64,000 bases of DNA from Paramoeba atlantica (GCA_977017575.1 CDRNVI010000170.1:62001-126000), one strand, 5' to 3'. Shown: positions 34,300 to 48,023, counted from the stretch's first letter. Notes: generated by a model from the sequence alone, not told the origin. Numbers and translations: made by a program.

Positions 34300-35200
34300 C
34301 AATTTAACAATTAACAATGATAATAAAAGCAATAACAATCAAATAACAACAACAAACTAAACAATACAATAATAACAATAATGATTTTAAAAAATAGTAA
34401 CAACAATCATAGCAATTGCAATCACAATCACAAACCAATAATTCATAATAACAACAATCACAACAAACAACAACAAACAATAAACAACAAACAACAAGAA
34501 AAACAATAAACAATCATAAACAACAGCAACAATAACTATAACTTAACTACAATCACAACAATCACAATCACAACAAACACAATCACAACAAACAAAACAA
34601 AAGTAACACTGAATGACACAACAACAACAACAACAAACAAAATGACAAACAAACCAACAAACCAACAAACCAACAACAAACCAACAATAAACCAACAACA
34701 AACCAACAACAAACCAACAACAAACCAACACAACAGAATAATCACATCATACTAAAAAAGATAAACAAATCCACACAATCAAAATAACCAACAAACCAAA
34801 CACTGAAACACTGAAACAACAAAACACAAAATAAAGGGAAACCTGTGCCACTCATATTTTCAAAAAGGGTTGTGATTGGAAGGAGGTCTTTGTAACAAAG
34901 GAAACAAAAAAGATGTCCTCACACTAGTTAAGAGAAGGGGGAGGGGGAAGAATCAGATTTTAGTATCAGAGAATTTTAATTAATTAAATACTAATGACTA
35001 ATACAATAACAAAAACACTCTTCCAATAATAACAACAAACCAACCAAACCAAACCAAACCAATCGCCACAAAAAAGAAAAGAACAAAAACAAATACCAAA
35101 AATACCAAAAGCAAAAAATAAAACAAATAATAAAAAAACAAGTTCAACAAGAACAAATTAACAAGAACACAAAACCTTCTTTTAAAATGGACATCAATCA
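34300..35200 (+). repeat. A+C-rich microsatellite block 2
   Basis: More AACAATAAC-like units, then ACAAACCAAC repeats (34640-34735) and looser A+C-rich DNA to about 35160. With block 1 it makes a domain of almost 2 kb in which the plus strand has few G or T. No gene. Confidence 0.85.
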
Positions 35201-35209
35201 TTTACAACG

Positions 35210-37734
<2,525 letters not shown>

Positions 37735-37739
37735 AAAAA

Positions 37740-38460
37740 GCTTGTATAAAAAAATATAAATTGAAACTTTAACAAAAATCTTCTTTCTTTTTGAGACATT
37801 CACCAAAGAGCTGTTTTTCTTTTCATAATTTTTTTTTTTAATGGAATGGCAACGGAAGAACTTTTCCTTATTCAGTGGTGTGTGGTTGGGGGTGAAAGAT
37901 ACTTTTTTTTTTCTTCTTCCCAACACAATCAGAGTGTATGTGTTGAAGAAGGACCCACACACATAATTAAGAAAAAGATATTGGGAGGGAGGTGGTGTTT
38001 TATTGAGACGACAATATTAATATAAAACCACAGACCAATATGTTGGACCCAAAAAACCTGAAAAACAGTGCCAGAAAAAAGAAGAACAACAAGAAAGAAA
38101 AAAAGAAAGAAAAAAAGAAAGAAAAAAAGAAAAAAAAAACCAATGATGAACAATTTTTTTAGAATCCAAGAAAAGACACACCACCAAAGATATTTTGCTT
38201 CAAAAAAAAAACGTGGATATTTCTTTTAACACCAAAACAACACACACACAACACCCCTATTCCCCCAACTGATTGGTGGATCTTCTTCTTTTTTTTTTGT
38301 GGATTCTTCATTCTCTCTGGGGTACTAATTCGAAAAATCAGACCCAGAGAGTATGAAAATTATCACGAAATAATCCTCTTTTGTGTTGTTTGGTTTCTCT
38401 TCTCTTTGCCCTCCTTATCCAACTTTGATTGTGTGGCAACTTCTCTCTTTTTTGTTTGGG
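37740..38460. other. Spacer 3' of polyubiquitin
   Basis: The 3' UTR is likely within 37735-37800 (AATATAAATTG near 37752, no perfect AATAAA). The rest is AT-rich with small purine runs. No gene seen. Confidence 0.4.
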
Positions 38461-38469
38461 ATTTTTCGA

Positions 38470-39195
38470 ATCTTTTGAACAAAAAAAAATGAAAAAAAGA
38501 AAGAAAACAGAAAGGAAAAAAAAAAGAAAGAAAAAAAAAAGAAAAGGGAAAGGAAAGGGAAAAGAAAAAAAAAAGAGAAAAATAAACAAAAAAATAAATA
38601 AAAACAAAAGAAAAAAAAGAAAAAAAAAAGAAAAAAAAGAAAAAGAAAAGAAAAAGAAAAGGAAAACAAAAAAAGAAAAAAGAAAGAAAAAAGAAAAAAA
38701 AAAGAAAAAAAAAGAAAAGATAAAAGAAACAAAGAGAAGAAAAAAAGAAAAAAAGAAAGAAAAAAGAAAAAGAAAAAAGGAAAAGGAAAAAAAAGGAAAG
38801 GAAGAGGGAAAAGAGAAAGAGAAAAAAGAGAACCAACAATTTTCTTTTTCTTTTCGCTTTGATCAAGAAAAGAAAGGAGAAAGAGGAGGAAAAGGAAAAA
38901 AAACAAAAAAAAAACAAAAAAACAAAAAAGAAAAGAAAACAAAATAAAAAAACAAAAAAACAAAAAAACAAAAAAAAGAAAAGAAAAGAAAAGAAAAGAA
39001 CAATAAACAAAAACAAAAAAAGGAAAAAAAAAGGAAAAAAAAGGAAAAAAAAGGAAAAAAAAGGAAAAAAAAGGAAAAAAAAAGAAAAAAAGGAAAAAAA
39101 AAAGAAAAAAAAGGAAAAGGAAAAAAGAAAAAAAAGAAAGAAAAGAAAAAAAAGAAAAATAAAGAAGAAAAGAAAGAAAAAAGAGAAAAAAAAGA

Positions 39196-39226
<31 letters not shown>

Positions 39227-39450
39227 AAGAAAAAAAAAAGAAAAAAAAGGAAAAGGAAAAAAGAAAAAAAAGAAAGAAAAGAAAAAAAGAAAAACAAAGA
39301 CAGAAAAAAAAAGAAAAAAAAAGAAAAAAAAGAAAAAAAAGAAAAAAAAGAAAAAAAAGAAAAGAGAAAAAAGAAAAAAAAAAGAAAAAAAAGAAAAAAA
39401 AGAAAAAAGAAAAAAGAAAAAAAAAAGAAAAAAAAGAAAAGAAAAAAACT
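38470..39450 (+). repeat. About 1 kb of almost pure homopurine (AAAAG)n
   Basis: From 38480 to 39450 the plus strand is nearly all A and G (AAAGA, AAAAAGG, AAAGAAA units), with one mixed island near 38830-38870 and A/C patches near 38900-38980. Frames of several hundred Lys/Glu or Phe codons are artefacts. Confidence 0.9.
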
Positions 39451-40095
39451 GTGAAGAAAAAGGATCTTTTTTGATACGTGATTTCACTCTTTTCTAATTC
39501 AACGACTTTGCTGTTTTAAAAGGAAAGAAAGAGAAGGAAAGAAAAGAAAAGAGAAGGAGAAAGAGGGGAAAGAGGAGAAAAGAGAAGAGGGGGGGAGAAG
39601 ATTAAAAAGAGGAAAGATAAAAGATAAAGAAGACGAAAAACAAAAGATAAAAGAAAAAAAGAAAAAAAGAAAAAACAAAAGAAAAAAAAACAAAGAAAAA
39701 AAAGAAAAAAAAGAAAAAAAACAAAAGAAAAAAAGAAAAAAAAACCAATGAAGAAAAAAGGACCATTTTTTTGATACGTGAATTACACTCTCTTCAATTA
39801 AACAACTTTCCTATGTTAAGGAAAAAAAGAAAGAGAAAAGAAAGAGAAAAGAAAGAGAAAACGAAAAAGGGAGAAAAAGAGAAGAGAGGGGAAAGATTAA
39901 AAAGAGGAAAAGATAAAGAAGAAAAAACAAAAGAAAAATCGGAAAAAAAACAAAAAAAAAACAAAAAAAAACAAAAACAAAAACAAAAAGAAAAAAAAAA
40001 GAAAAAAAAAGAAAAGAAAAGAAAAAGAAAAAGAGAAAAAAAGAAAAGAAAAGAAAAGAAAAGAAGAAAAAAAAGAGAAAGAAAAAAGAATAAAC
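39451..40095 (+). repeat. Tandem duplication of a roughly 290-bp unit inside purine tract
   Basis: GAAGAAAAAGGATCTTTTTT with TTTGATACGTGATTTCACTC (39453-39495) recurs as GAAGAAAAAAGGACC with TTTGATACGTGAATTACACT (39749-39790). Each is followed by a related purine stretch and ATTAAAAAGAGGAAA. So the unit is about 290-300 bp, two copies. Confidence 0.75.
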
Positions 40096-40104
40096 CTCAA
40101 GAAC

Positions 40105-40570
40105 ATGATTTAACTTCACCCACCTCTTCCCAACCTTCCCAACCTCCTCCTACCTTCCCCGACCTTCCCTACCTTCCCTCCTTCCCTCTTCCCTACCTTC
40201 TTTCTTCCCAACCTCCCCCTCCTTCTTCCCTCCTCCTTCCCTCTTCCCTCCTTCCCAACCTCCCCCTACCTTCTTCCCTCCTCCTTCCCTCTTCCCTCCT
40301 TCCCTCTTCCCAACCTCCCCAGCCCTCCTTCCCAACCTCCCCCTACCTTCCCCAACCTTTCCTACCTTCCCTCCTTCCCTACCTTCCCTCTTCCCTCTTC
40401 CCCCTTCTTTCTTCTTCCCTCCTTCTTCCCTCCTCCCTTCCCTCCTCCCTTCCCTCCTTCTTCCCTCCTTCTCTCCTTCTTCCTCTTTCCCTTTTTTTCG
40501 TTCTTTTTCTCTTTCTTTTTTCTTTTCTTTTTCTCTTTCCTCTTTTCTTCTCTCTCCTTTCGCTCTTTCC
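40105..40570 (+). repeat. (CTTCC)n-type pyrimidine microsatellite
   Basis: CCTCCTTCCCTCTTCCC-like units with almost no purines. The Pro/Ser/Leu and Gly/Glu/Arg frames across it come from the repeat. It abuts the preceding purine tract, giving an R-to-Y switch near 40100. Confidence 0.9.
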
Positions 40571-40774
40571 TCTCTCTCACCGGGGTTGCCAAGGGAAAAA
40601 AACACAATTGCAAAGGTTTTTCAGGGCATTGAAAAAAAAATTCTCATCAAAATTTCCTTGTAAAATATTTTTTCGACACTCAGAAAAACAATTGAATTGT
40701 GCTGGTTTATTTTAGCACACAAAAAAAGATTTTAGGGCTCATAATTTTTCTGGCCTCGTTGGTTTTGTTTTGCC

Positions 40775-41360
40775 TTTTCTCTTTCTCTCCTCTTTTTCTC
40801 TCTTTCTTTTTATCTCTTCTCTTTTTCTCTCTTCTCTTTTCTCTCTCTTCTCTTTTCTCTCTCTTTTTCTTTTCTCTCTCTTTTTTTCTTTTCCTTCTTT
40901 TTTTCTTTCTCTTTCTCGAACTTTTTTGCCCTTTGTGAATGGGACTGGATGGGGTTCTCTCTTTATTTCTTTTTATTTCTTTTTATTTCTGTTTTTTTCT
41001 TCTCTTTTTTACTTTTATTTCTTTTCTTTTTTTTTTTTTCACTTTTTCACTTTCTCACTTTTTCTCTTTTTTTTGTTCCTCTTTTTCTTGTTCCCCTTTT
41101 TCTCGTTCCCCTTTCTTCCCTTTTTTGATGGGTTCTCTCTTTTCTTTTTTCCCTTTCCCCCCTTTTTTCTTTTTCTCTTCTTTTCTTTTCTTTTTGTTGA
41201 TTTCTTTCCTTTTGTTTTCGATTTCTTCTTCGGTTTCTCATTTTTTTCTTTTTTTTTTTTTTCTATTTTCTCTTTCTCTTTCTCTTCTCTCTTCTCTTCT
41301 CTCTCTTCTCTCTTCTCTCTCTTTCCCCCCCTTCCCTTTCTTTTCCTTTTTCTTTTTTGA
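40775..41360 (+). repeat. Homopyrimidine (T+C) tract
   Basis: TTTCTCTC/TTTTTC units with a few mixed islands (40930-40960, 41120-41135). No gene supported. Confidence 0.85.
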
Positions 41361-41712
41361 AAAAATAAGACAGTCTTACAGATAAGTGAATCTTCAAAAA
41401 AAAAGAAGAGACAAAAGAGATGTTTTTTTATTTGGGAAAGATGATGTATTCTCTGGGTCCGGATTTTCACAAATTAGCACCCAGAGAGTACCAAGATCTC
41501 TCCCCCAACCATCTATCTGACACATTCTTTTTGACGAAAAAGAAAGGAGAAAAATTACAATGAAATACCAACAGAGAAAAGAAGAGGAGTGAATAAAGAA
41601 AAAAGAAAGAAGAAAGAAGATAAAAGAAAAAAGAAAAGAAATAAACATTTTTCTTGATAAAAAAAGAGCACAAAAAAAAAGAAGTTTGGTTCCATTGAAG
41701 AGATTTTGTTAT

Positions 41713-42711
41713 TTATTTTCGTCTTCTCTCCTTTGAAGGAGGAGAATTGAAAAACTTCTTTTTCAAACCATGTGGTGGGGAAGAAGAACGTCGAGTTCCT
41801 TTTCTCTTATTTCTAAACATTTTGTCTTTCTCTTCTTCTTCTTCTGGTCCAGTCACCAACCTCTCTGTGATTTCTTCCAAACGTTTCTTGAGAATAATTT
41901 CTGTTTCCATCATCTTTTTTGACTTCTTTTCTTTCGCTTCAAGATTACAAAGTCTTCTTTCGATGTTTCGTCGTTGGTTTTGAAGCTTTCTTGATTGCCC
42001 AAATGATCTTGGTTTACCACAATCTTTCTCTTCTTTCTCTTCTTTCTCTTCTTCCTCTTCTTCATCTTCTTCCTCTTCTTCCTCAGAGGATTGGATTTCT
42101 TCAATCTCCTCTTCCTCTTGTTTGTTTCCAACAATGTCCTTTTGACTTTTCAAATCAACAAGATTCTCTCGAACTTGGGTTTTGTTTTCAGTCAACCGTT
42201 CCTTTCTTTGTTGGAGAACCACGATCTTTTCTTCAAGAACATCAATCTGATCTGCCAGTTTCTTGTCACGTTTACTGAGAATTTCAATCTCCTTCTCTCT
42301 CTTCTGTTGTTCCTTGAGTCTTTTCTGAGGGTTCTCAGAAACTTTATCCCCCACTTTCTCAACCTTCTTCTCTTCATCATCACCCACTCGATTTTCGACC
42401 TCTTGGATCTCCTTTTTGGTTTCTTCTTCGACTTGACTCTCCACTGCTTTTGCTGTCTCATTCTTTTTTGGGAGAACAAACAAAGCGTCTTCCAAGTCTT
42501 GGTCACGTTTCACAAAGACGACATCACACTCATCATCAAGATAGAACACTTGAACCGCAGTTGAAGTTCCGTACACATCCTGGATCTTCCTTCGGAGACT
42601 TTGAAAGTCTTGAGCTTGAACAGAACACACTCTTCCATTCTCAGTGTTTTGGGCTTCCCACCACTCTTCTTCTCTTTCGACAATCGACATCAACTGAACT
42701 CTCATCACCAT
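41713..42711 (-). CDS. PB1-domain coiled-coil protein
   Basis: An intact 332-codon frame. Residues about 3-80 form a PB1-like domain. A conserved basic side (SLRRKIQDVYG) precedes an acidic OPCA-type loop, YLDDECDVVFVKRDQDLEDA, the element with which type I PB1 domains bind a basic PB1 partner. Then comes a charged Glu/Lys region, a probable coiled coil (LADQIDVLEEKIVVLQQRKE), an acidic run of about 30 Glu/Asp near residues 205-235, a second heptad-like stretch and a basic Ser/Pro/Lys tail that could be a nuclear signal. PB1 proteins are scaffolds; the partner and pathway are not visible. The start MVMRVQL could also be the third residue. A repeated AATC leader precedes the ATG. Confidence 0.75.
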   Translation of the reverse strand: MVMRVQLMSIVEREEEWWEAQNTENGRVCSVQAQDFQSLRRKIQDVYGTSTAVQVFYLDDECDVVFVKRDQDLEDALFVLPKKNETAKAVESQVEEETKKEIQEVENRVGDDEEKKVEKVGDKVSENPQKRLKEQQKREKEIEILSKRDKKLADQIDVLEEKIVVLQQRKERLTENKTQVRENLVDLKSQKDIVGNKQEEEEIEEIQSSEEEEEEDEEEEEEKEEKEEKDCGKPRSFGQSRKLQNQRRNIERRLCNLEAKEKKSKKMMETEIILKKRLEEITERLVTGPEEEEEKDKMFRNKRKGTRRSSSPPHGLKKKFFNSPPSKERRRK

Positions 42712-42719
42712 ATTTTGAT

Positions 42720-43350
42720 TGATTGATTGTTGTTTTTCTGTTTCAAGTTATCCAGAAAAAGAAATGTTTTGAATTAAAAACAAAACCTGAGGGTGTGGTT
42801 GATTGTGTTTGTTGTCATTCACGAGGGAATGAGAGGGGGGGGGGTGTGGTGAGAAGGAACACCAATCAAAATTGAACAAAAAAAAACAAAAAAAATCACT
42901 GAAAGAACAACCAAAAACACACACACAGAAAAAAAAAAAAAAGAAAAAAAGGGCTGATAGGACCCAAAATAGAGGTCCATCATATTTGGACCCAAAATAG
43001 AGGTCCGTTTTTCTTTTTTTGTTTTTGTTTTTTTGTTCGTTTGTTTTTTTTTGGGTTTTCCTCAGCCTTTCTTTTTCCTCTTTCTCTTTTCTTCTGTCTT
43101 TCTTTTCTTATCTTTCTTTTTGTAGGTTGTTAATTTTTTTCCTTCTCTTTCTTTGTTTTTTTTCTTTGTTTTTTTCTTTCTTTTTTTGAAATTCCACCAC
43201 TTTTTCTCTCTTTCCATTGAGGTTTTTTCTCTTTTCTCTTTTCTCTTTTCTTTTTTCTCTTTTCTTTCTTTTCTCTCATCTTTCTTTTCTCTTTCTCTTT
43301 TCTTTTTTATTAATTTGGATTGATATTAAAAGAAGAAAAAAAAGAAGAGA
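42720..43350. other. Spacer between the PB1 gene and 5S rRNA
   Basis: AT-rich with a G-run (42837-42843), an A/C patch, then T-rich to 43320. It contains the paired GGACC...GGTCC motif described separately. No gene. Confidence 0.4.
42960..43006 (+). repeat. Paired hairpin motif GGACC-N9-GGTCC
   Basis: GGACCCAAAATAGAGGTCC occurs at 42960-42978 and again at 42988-43006. Each can form a 5-bp stem, and the second is followed by T-rich DNA. A relative (AGACCTGAAATAGAGGTCC) with the same ATCAT continuation lies at 10441. Confidence 0.75.
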
Positions 43351-43354
43351 AAGT

Positions 43355-43473
43355 GTCTTCGGTCATACCCAGTTGAAAGCACCCGATCCCATCAGAACTC
43401 GGAAGTTAAGCAGCTGTGGGCTCGGTTAGTAGAATGGTGGGTGACCACATTCGAATCCCGAGTGCTGAAGACC
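43355..43473 (+). rRNA. 5S rRNA
   Basis: About 119 nt. Starts GTCTTCGGTCATACCC and ends GTGCTGAAGACC, so helix I closes (GTCTTC/GAAGAC). Contains the TFIIIA/Pol III internal control region (GAACTCGGAAGTTAAGCAGC). T-rich terminator within 10 nt. It is a single gene here, not in a tandem array. Retroelement copy B ends 46 bp downstream. Confidence 0.96.
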
Positions 43474-43515
43474 TTCTCTTTTCTTTTTTTTTCCTCTCTT
43501 TTCTTTTTTTTTCCT

Positions 43516-43553
<38 letters not shown>

Positions 43554-44160
43554 CAATGAAAGAGATTTTTATTCGAAATAGATGGTCGTAAGAGAAGGGA
43601 ATGGTTCTCACCCAGTGAGAGGAGGAACTGCAGAAAAAGGGGGTAGTACATGTGGAAAGAAGAGGGGGGAATGGAAATGTCATTTGGATTGAGAGATGAT
43701 GAGAAGCACAGAGAGTGATGGGTCAAAAGGGGGTTGCTGGGTTTTAGATTTTCCTGTATGCTCATCATGTGGTTTGCCATTGCTTTCATTAGTGCAGCTG
43801 AAATCTTCTTCTTTGCTGTTCTTAAGAAGAGGGGGAGGGGGTTGGCATCCAGGACCTGGTTGTTTTGGAGGGCAATTGAGGTGAGGGATCGTAGGAGTGC
43901 ACTAATGTCAGGGGATATTCCACCACCTGAGGATGAAGATGCTGGAAGGAAGATGACTTCACCTTGGAGAAACGGAAAGAGTTATTTGTTTAAGGGTCTG
44001 TTTCTCCTCAGGGGTGTCTCTGCCCCTTCCTGCATTAAAGTCTGTTTCAGTCAGACATCTGTCCACATATTCTCTGCATTTCATGATCCTGGCATGGTGT
44101 GCAGCAGGTGAGAGGGTGTCGAGTATGGGGGGTCAGAGTGGGTTTTGGTGGGTGTTTGGA

Positions 44161-45660
44161 TCACACAGCGAAAGTGGGGGGTTTTGTGGGTTGACACAAC
44201 TCGGACATCAATACACAGATCCTGGTCACCTTGCCACTCGCAGATTGTAAGATCAGGTTGCTTGTGTGACTTCCCGATTGGCCGGTAGGCTCCATCTCAG
44301 ATTGTTGTTTTTCCCGCCCAGCTGGCAATGTTCTTGAGTTCATCACGGAGAGCATGGTGTCTTCTTGTGTGGTTCCTCTTCCACGACTGGTGCAATCTGA
44401 GAGGTGGAGGGAGGATGCAGCACAGAGTTCTTTTTCACAGAATCCACACTTGACAGTCCCAAGTTCGCAGAGAGCCCCAAGGTGTGGGTCAACTATGTCA
44501 AGCCTACATCGGTAGGCTGAGCGAAAATCTTCAGCATTTAAGGCTTGATATGGCTTTGGCCCAGAGGTGTCCTTGTCTGGGTAGGCTGTCATCCACAAGT
44601 GGGTGGTGGGGCCAACCTCATTCTCACAGATTGCACGGCAGAGGTTTTTGTCTTGTGTTGGGTCCATGATCTTCTTTTTGACATCCTGAAGTTCACAGGA
44701 GGTGAACTTCTTCTGTGGTTTGTAGTTTTCTCCAGTGCCCATTGAGTCAGATGGTGGCTCTGTCAATCGAGTTAGGAGCTCATGGACAGAGGTACCACTT
44801 GGCAGTTTCCACTCGCTCAAGACGAAGCTTTCAAAATGGTCATATGCTTGGTGGAGAGCCTGGTGCTGGGGTGAGTCACTCTTCCAGAAGTCTTCAAAGA
44901 GGTTGATAAGTTCAGGTTTGAACTCAGAGCAGGATCGGTAGACTGAGATCCAGGAGCCAAGGAAGGCTGCTTGGTGGGTGTTCTGAGAGTAGCTCAAGCC
45001 ACCACCACCTTTTGACTTTGGAAGGCCTGCAGCTTCTACTCGAGAGAGATGGAGTTCTTTGTTTGGATGCAGGTGGGGGACTTGGAGGGGGTTGAGGAGG
45101 TAATTGATGTTTGTTGTAGTGGTTTGCTTGATGAAGTCTTGGAAAGGGGTTAAAGAGAGAGGTGTTGTGTGACAGATGTATGTTAGTTTGGGTGTGATGG
45201 TTTTAACAAAAAGCTCGAGACTTTCATGGGGGTTGGAGAACATTATTAAACAGTGGTCTTGTGATGCTTGTTGGTATTCTTGAGCAAGGGTGTGAAGCCA
45301 CTTGGAAATTTGAGTGTTCAGCCCAATGGGTGACCCTAGAACTGTGATTACTTCCGCCTTCCCAATGCCAAGATTTTTGAGGTCATTGCTCCTGGGCGCT
45401 TCAGGAGAGAAACAGACCATTTTGCCCCTTTCTGTGCCAAGTTTGAGGTTGGCATTTGGGAGGACACTCTGGATCTGAGTGGTGATTTCTGCAATGGCAA
45501 CCAGGCTCCCACAAACAAATATATCATCGACAAAGAAGAGAAGAAGAAGTGCATTCAGTGGAGCATCAACCTTCTGAAAGATTGGATTGAGGATTCCATG
45601 AAATCCCAGACAAAAGAAAATTGTCCCGAGGGGATCTCCTTGCTGGACACCCTCCTCCAT
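44161..45660 (-). pseudogene. RT palm to nuclease region, copy B
   Basis: A 499-codon frame from motif B (EGVQQGDPLG) through FVDDIFVCGS to the CCHC finger (KCGFCEKELC, HLSDC). It continues past the site where copy A has a stop, showing the original protein was continuous there. It ends early at 44161 after a frame change near 44340-44370, so the nuclease motif (CEWQGDQ-type) lies in another frame further 3'. Confidence 0.8.
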
Positions 45661-45699
45661 GGTGAGGGTGTGGTTCCGGTCATGAGAGAGTGAGGGGTG

Positions 45700-46554
45700 T
45701 TACCGAAGAATAGAAGGTGTAGAGGTATGGAAGTAATACAGGGGCCAGCTGGACTGTGCTCTCAAAGATGGTTTTTCTTGAGATGGAATTGAAGGCATTA
45801 ACAATGTCCAGTTTCGCGGCATAATGTTGTGGGTGGAGGTGGAGATAGGCTGTGATATTGCTTTGTGGACCATTTCTGCACCACTTGGCAAGCATACACC
45901 ATACTGATGGGACAATTTCTCAGGAATTCCCTCGTGTTGGACTTCAAGAACAAGTGCAATCGCTGCCCACCTCTTGAGAACTTCAGCAACACCAATTGGA
46001 CGGATCCCTTTGTCCCCTTTTGCCAGAGGAATGAAGAGAGAGGTTGCCATGATGTTGTGTATGGTTTCATTGAGTTTTTGATTGGTGATTAAGACAGTCA
46101 ATTCTTTGAGGGTTGAGTGGAGTTCTCGGTCTGTGCATAGGAGTGTGACAAACTCATAAGACGTGCGGCCTTTTGGAAGTCTCTGAAGGGCCAGATCAAG
46201 TGAGTCAAAGGACTGAAACTCATCTTGTTCAAGGATTGCTGGTTTCCAGTCAGGAATTTCGGCTCGATCTGGTGGAGTCCACGCCTGCTCAGATCTTGGG
46301 TAGAGGTTCTTCACAGTTTCACGATTTTCTGGGACTGAGAGATCCCTGAATCCACTCTTGGATTGAAGCTTCCTTGCAGCTTTGGAGAGATGTCCTTTTC
46401 TGACCTCTTCAATAATCTGGTCTGCCTTGGTTTTCTTGGTGGACTTCTGCCTCCTCTTTTGCTTGAGTTTGCTGAGCTCACCCTCAAGTTTTTTGTGGAG
46501 TCTCTCCCACTCAAAATTTCGCACCATGGTGCATCGAGATTTCACTTCTTTCAT
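45700..46554 (-). pseudogene. RT N-terminal region, copy B
   Basis: 284 codons with a basic N-terminal part (KLKQKRRQKSTKKTK) and the RT fingers motifs IPLAKGDKGIRPIGV and YGVCLPSGAEMV. The palm motif A lies in a neighbouring frame (45895-45680), as in copy A. A further 1-bp insertion near 45690 (GAGTGAGGGG against GAGGAGGGG in copy A) separates motif A from motif B only in this copy. Confidence 0.75.
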
Positions 46555-46635
46555 TCCTTGAGTACCCCTTCTAAGGCAGCCAAAGATCCATTTTGGGAGG
46601 AGGATCAGGAGTTGGGGTATCTTATGAAAGAGGTG

Positions 46636-47234
46636 TCATACAGCACAAAAAGTTTTGATGACTGTATCACGAAGGCAGAGTGGTACTGAGTCCATGTAGC
46701 AGAGGGGGATGTGTTTTGAGAAGGAGTCTCCTTCAAGAGAGAGGATGAAGTTCATTGTAGTCTCTTCTTTGCTTCCATGAGGAAGGGTTGTAGAGCGCCC
46801 ATGATTGAAGAAGAGTTGTTGGATGTGTTGTGGGTCTGGGTCAAGGATGGGTGTGATTCTCCAGGTGTTGTCAGGGCATCCTCTGTGTACTGCTAAACTT
46901 GTGATCCTATCTGCCAAAGAGTTGTTCTTGCGGTTTCTCCAGTTAATATGGTTTTCAGGGCTTGGGAGAATGGATGAGAGAGTGGACAATTTCCTTGTTC
47001 TCATGAACGACACAGAGTGATGAGCTTCCAACACACCATCCATTTGGGTTGGTAGCAACAGATCCATCCCCACAGATGAAAAAGAAGTTGTCTTTGACAT
47101 TTGTGAGCGAGATTTCGGAAGGCTGTGGTGCAGGTTTCCAGTGTTGCCAGAACTGTAGGAGAAAGGCTATTCTCCCTGTGCTACTTGCGATTCGAGAGAA
47201 GGGGGATGATATCTCATCTTGCTTTGTTTGTTGA
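46636..47234 (-). pseudogene. RNase H-like segment upstream of RT, copy B
   Basis: Two minus-strand frames together resemble an RNase H fold. One reads FFFICGDGSVATNPNGWCVG (about 47090-47030), like the first Asp strand of RNase H (D-G-S...G). The other (ORF 46636-47100) ends the module with INWRNRKNNSLADRITSLAV, like the N..AD.LA helix with the last catalytic Asp. A single frame change lies between. Position before the RT is unusual, since LINE RNase H domains normally follow it. The domain call is inference from motifs. Confidence 0.45.
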
Positions 47235-47272
47235 GCATTTTTGAAATCTGAGGAGAGAATGGGAGTAAGGTC

Positions 47273-48023
47273 TTAGTTTTTCTGTTGGCCACCAAAGAAG
47301 TGGTTGATTCCAAGTCCAAGGAGGTCACAAGCTCTGCATGTTTGGAGGGAGCTTGTTCTTGTGCGATCCAAGTTTCTGAAGTGGGGGACAGTTAAGACTA
47401 TATCTTCAAAGGAGCCATTTTTGAAGAGTTCAAGGATAAGGGAGAGGGAGGGAGGAGTTTGTTGAAAAGAAGGTGGGCCATGAGAAGAAGGGCGGTGGGA
47501 AAGTTGTTGGGGAGGGGGAGCGAGAGGGGAGTGAGAGGGGGTGTGGGAAGGGAGGTGGTGAGGTGGGCTTGGGGGGGGGCAAATGAGGTGGATGGGAAGG
47601 AGGGTGGAGAGGTGTGTGAGGTGAGGGGTGAGATGGGGGAGGAGGAAAAGGGGTGATGGGATGGTTTTCTGTGCTGTTGTGGCATTGTGTTGAACAATAA
47701 TGCATTTGGCAGTGGTTACAGGAGATGTGGGAGCCAACTTCTGCTTTACCATTGCATTCAGGGTTGTTACATGAAGGGGGAGGGGTGCTGGAGGGATTGA
47801 GATCAGGATTAAGATTGAGATGAAGAGTGGGATAGGGAATGGGGGAGGGGAGTGGGGAGGGAGGGGGGGAGGGAAGTGGGGAGGGAGGGTGGGAGGGGGG
47901 ATTGGAGGGAGAGCAGGGAGGGGAGGTTAGGGATGGGAGAGGTTGGGGGGGGGGGGAGGAAGAGGGTGACAGAGAGTTTGTGACTTCCTGTGGTGGGAAA
48001 AGGAGCAGAATGTAAGGAGGCAC
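47273..48023 (-). pseudogene. Pro-rich N-terminal region with MYND-like zinc motif, copy B
   Basis: The frame 48023-47430 is Pro/Ser/Leu-rich. At residues about 85-121 it carries CNNPEC, then SCNHCQMHYCSTQCHN and a following His: C-x4-C, C-x2-C, YCS-x2-CH. That resembles a MYND finger or a similar treble-clef zinc module. The overlapping frame 47752-47273 continues with LFKNGSFEDIVLTVPHF and CRACDLLGLG, so the true path changes frame in the Pro-rich part. Simple-sequence expansion there probably caused the shift. Confidence 0.45.

Noticed and set aside
33512..34745. Membrane-protein-like Val/Leu/Cys frames
   Set aside because: Produced by the AAC/AAT microsatellite read on the minus strand.
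38359..39497. A 374-codon and a 212-codon frame on opposite strands
   Set aside because: Both are direct translations of the homopurine/homopyrimidine tract (Phe- or Lys-only), so not genes.
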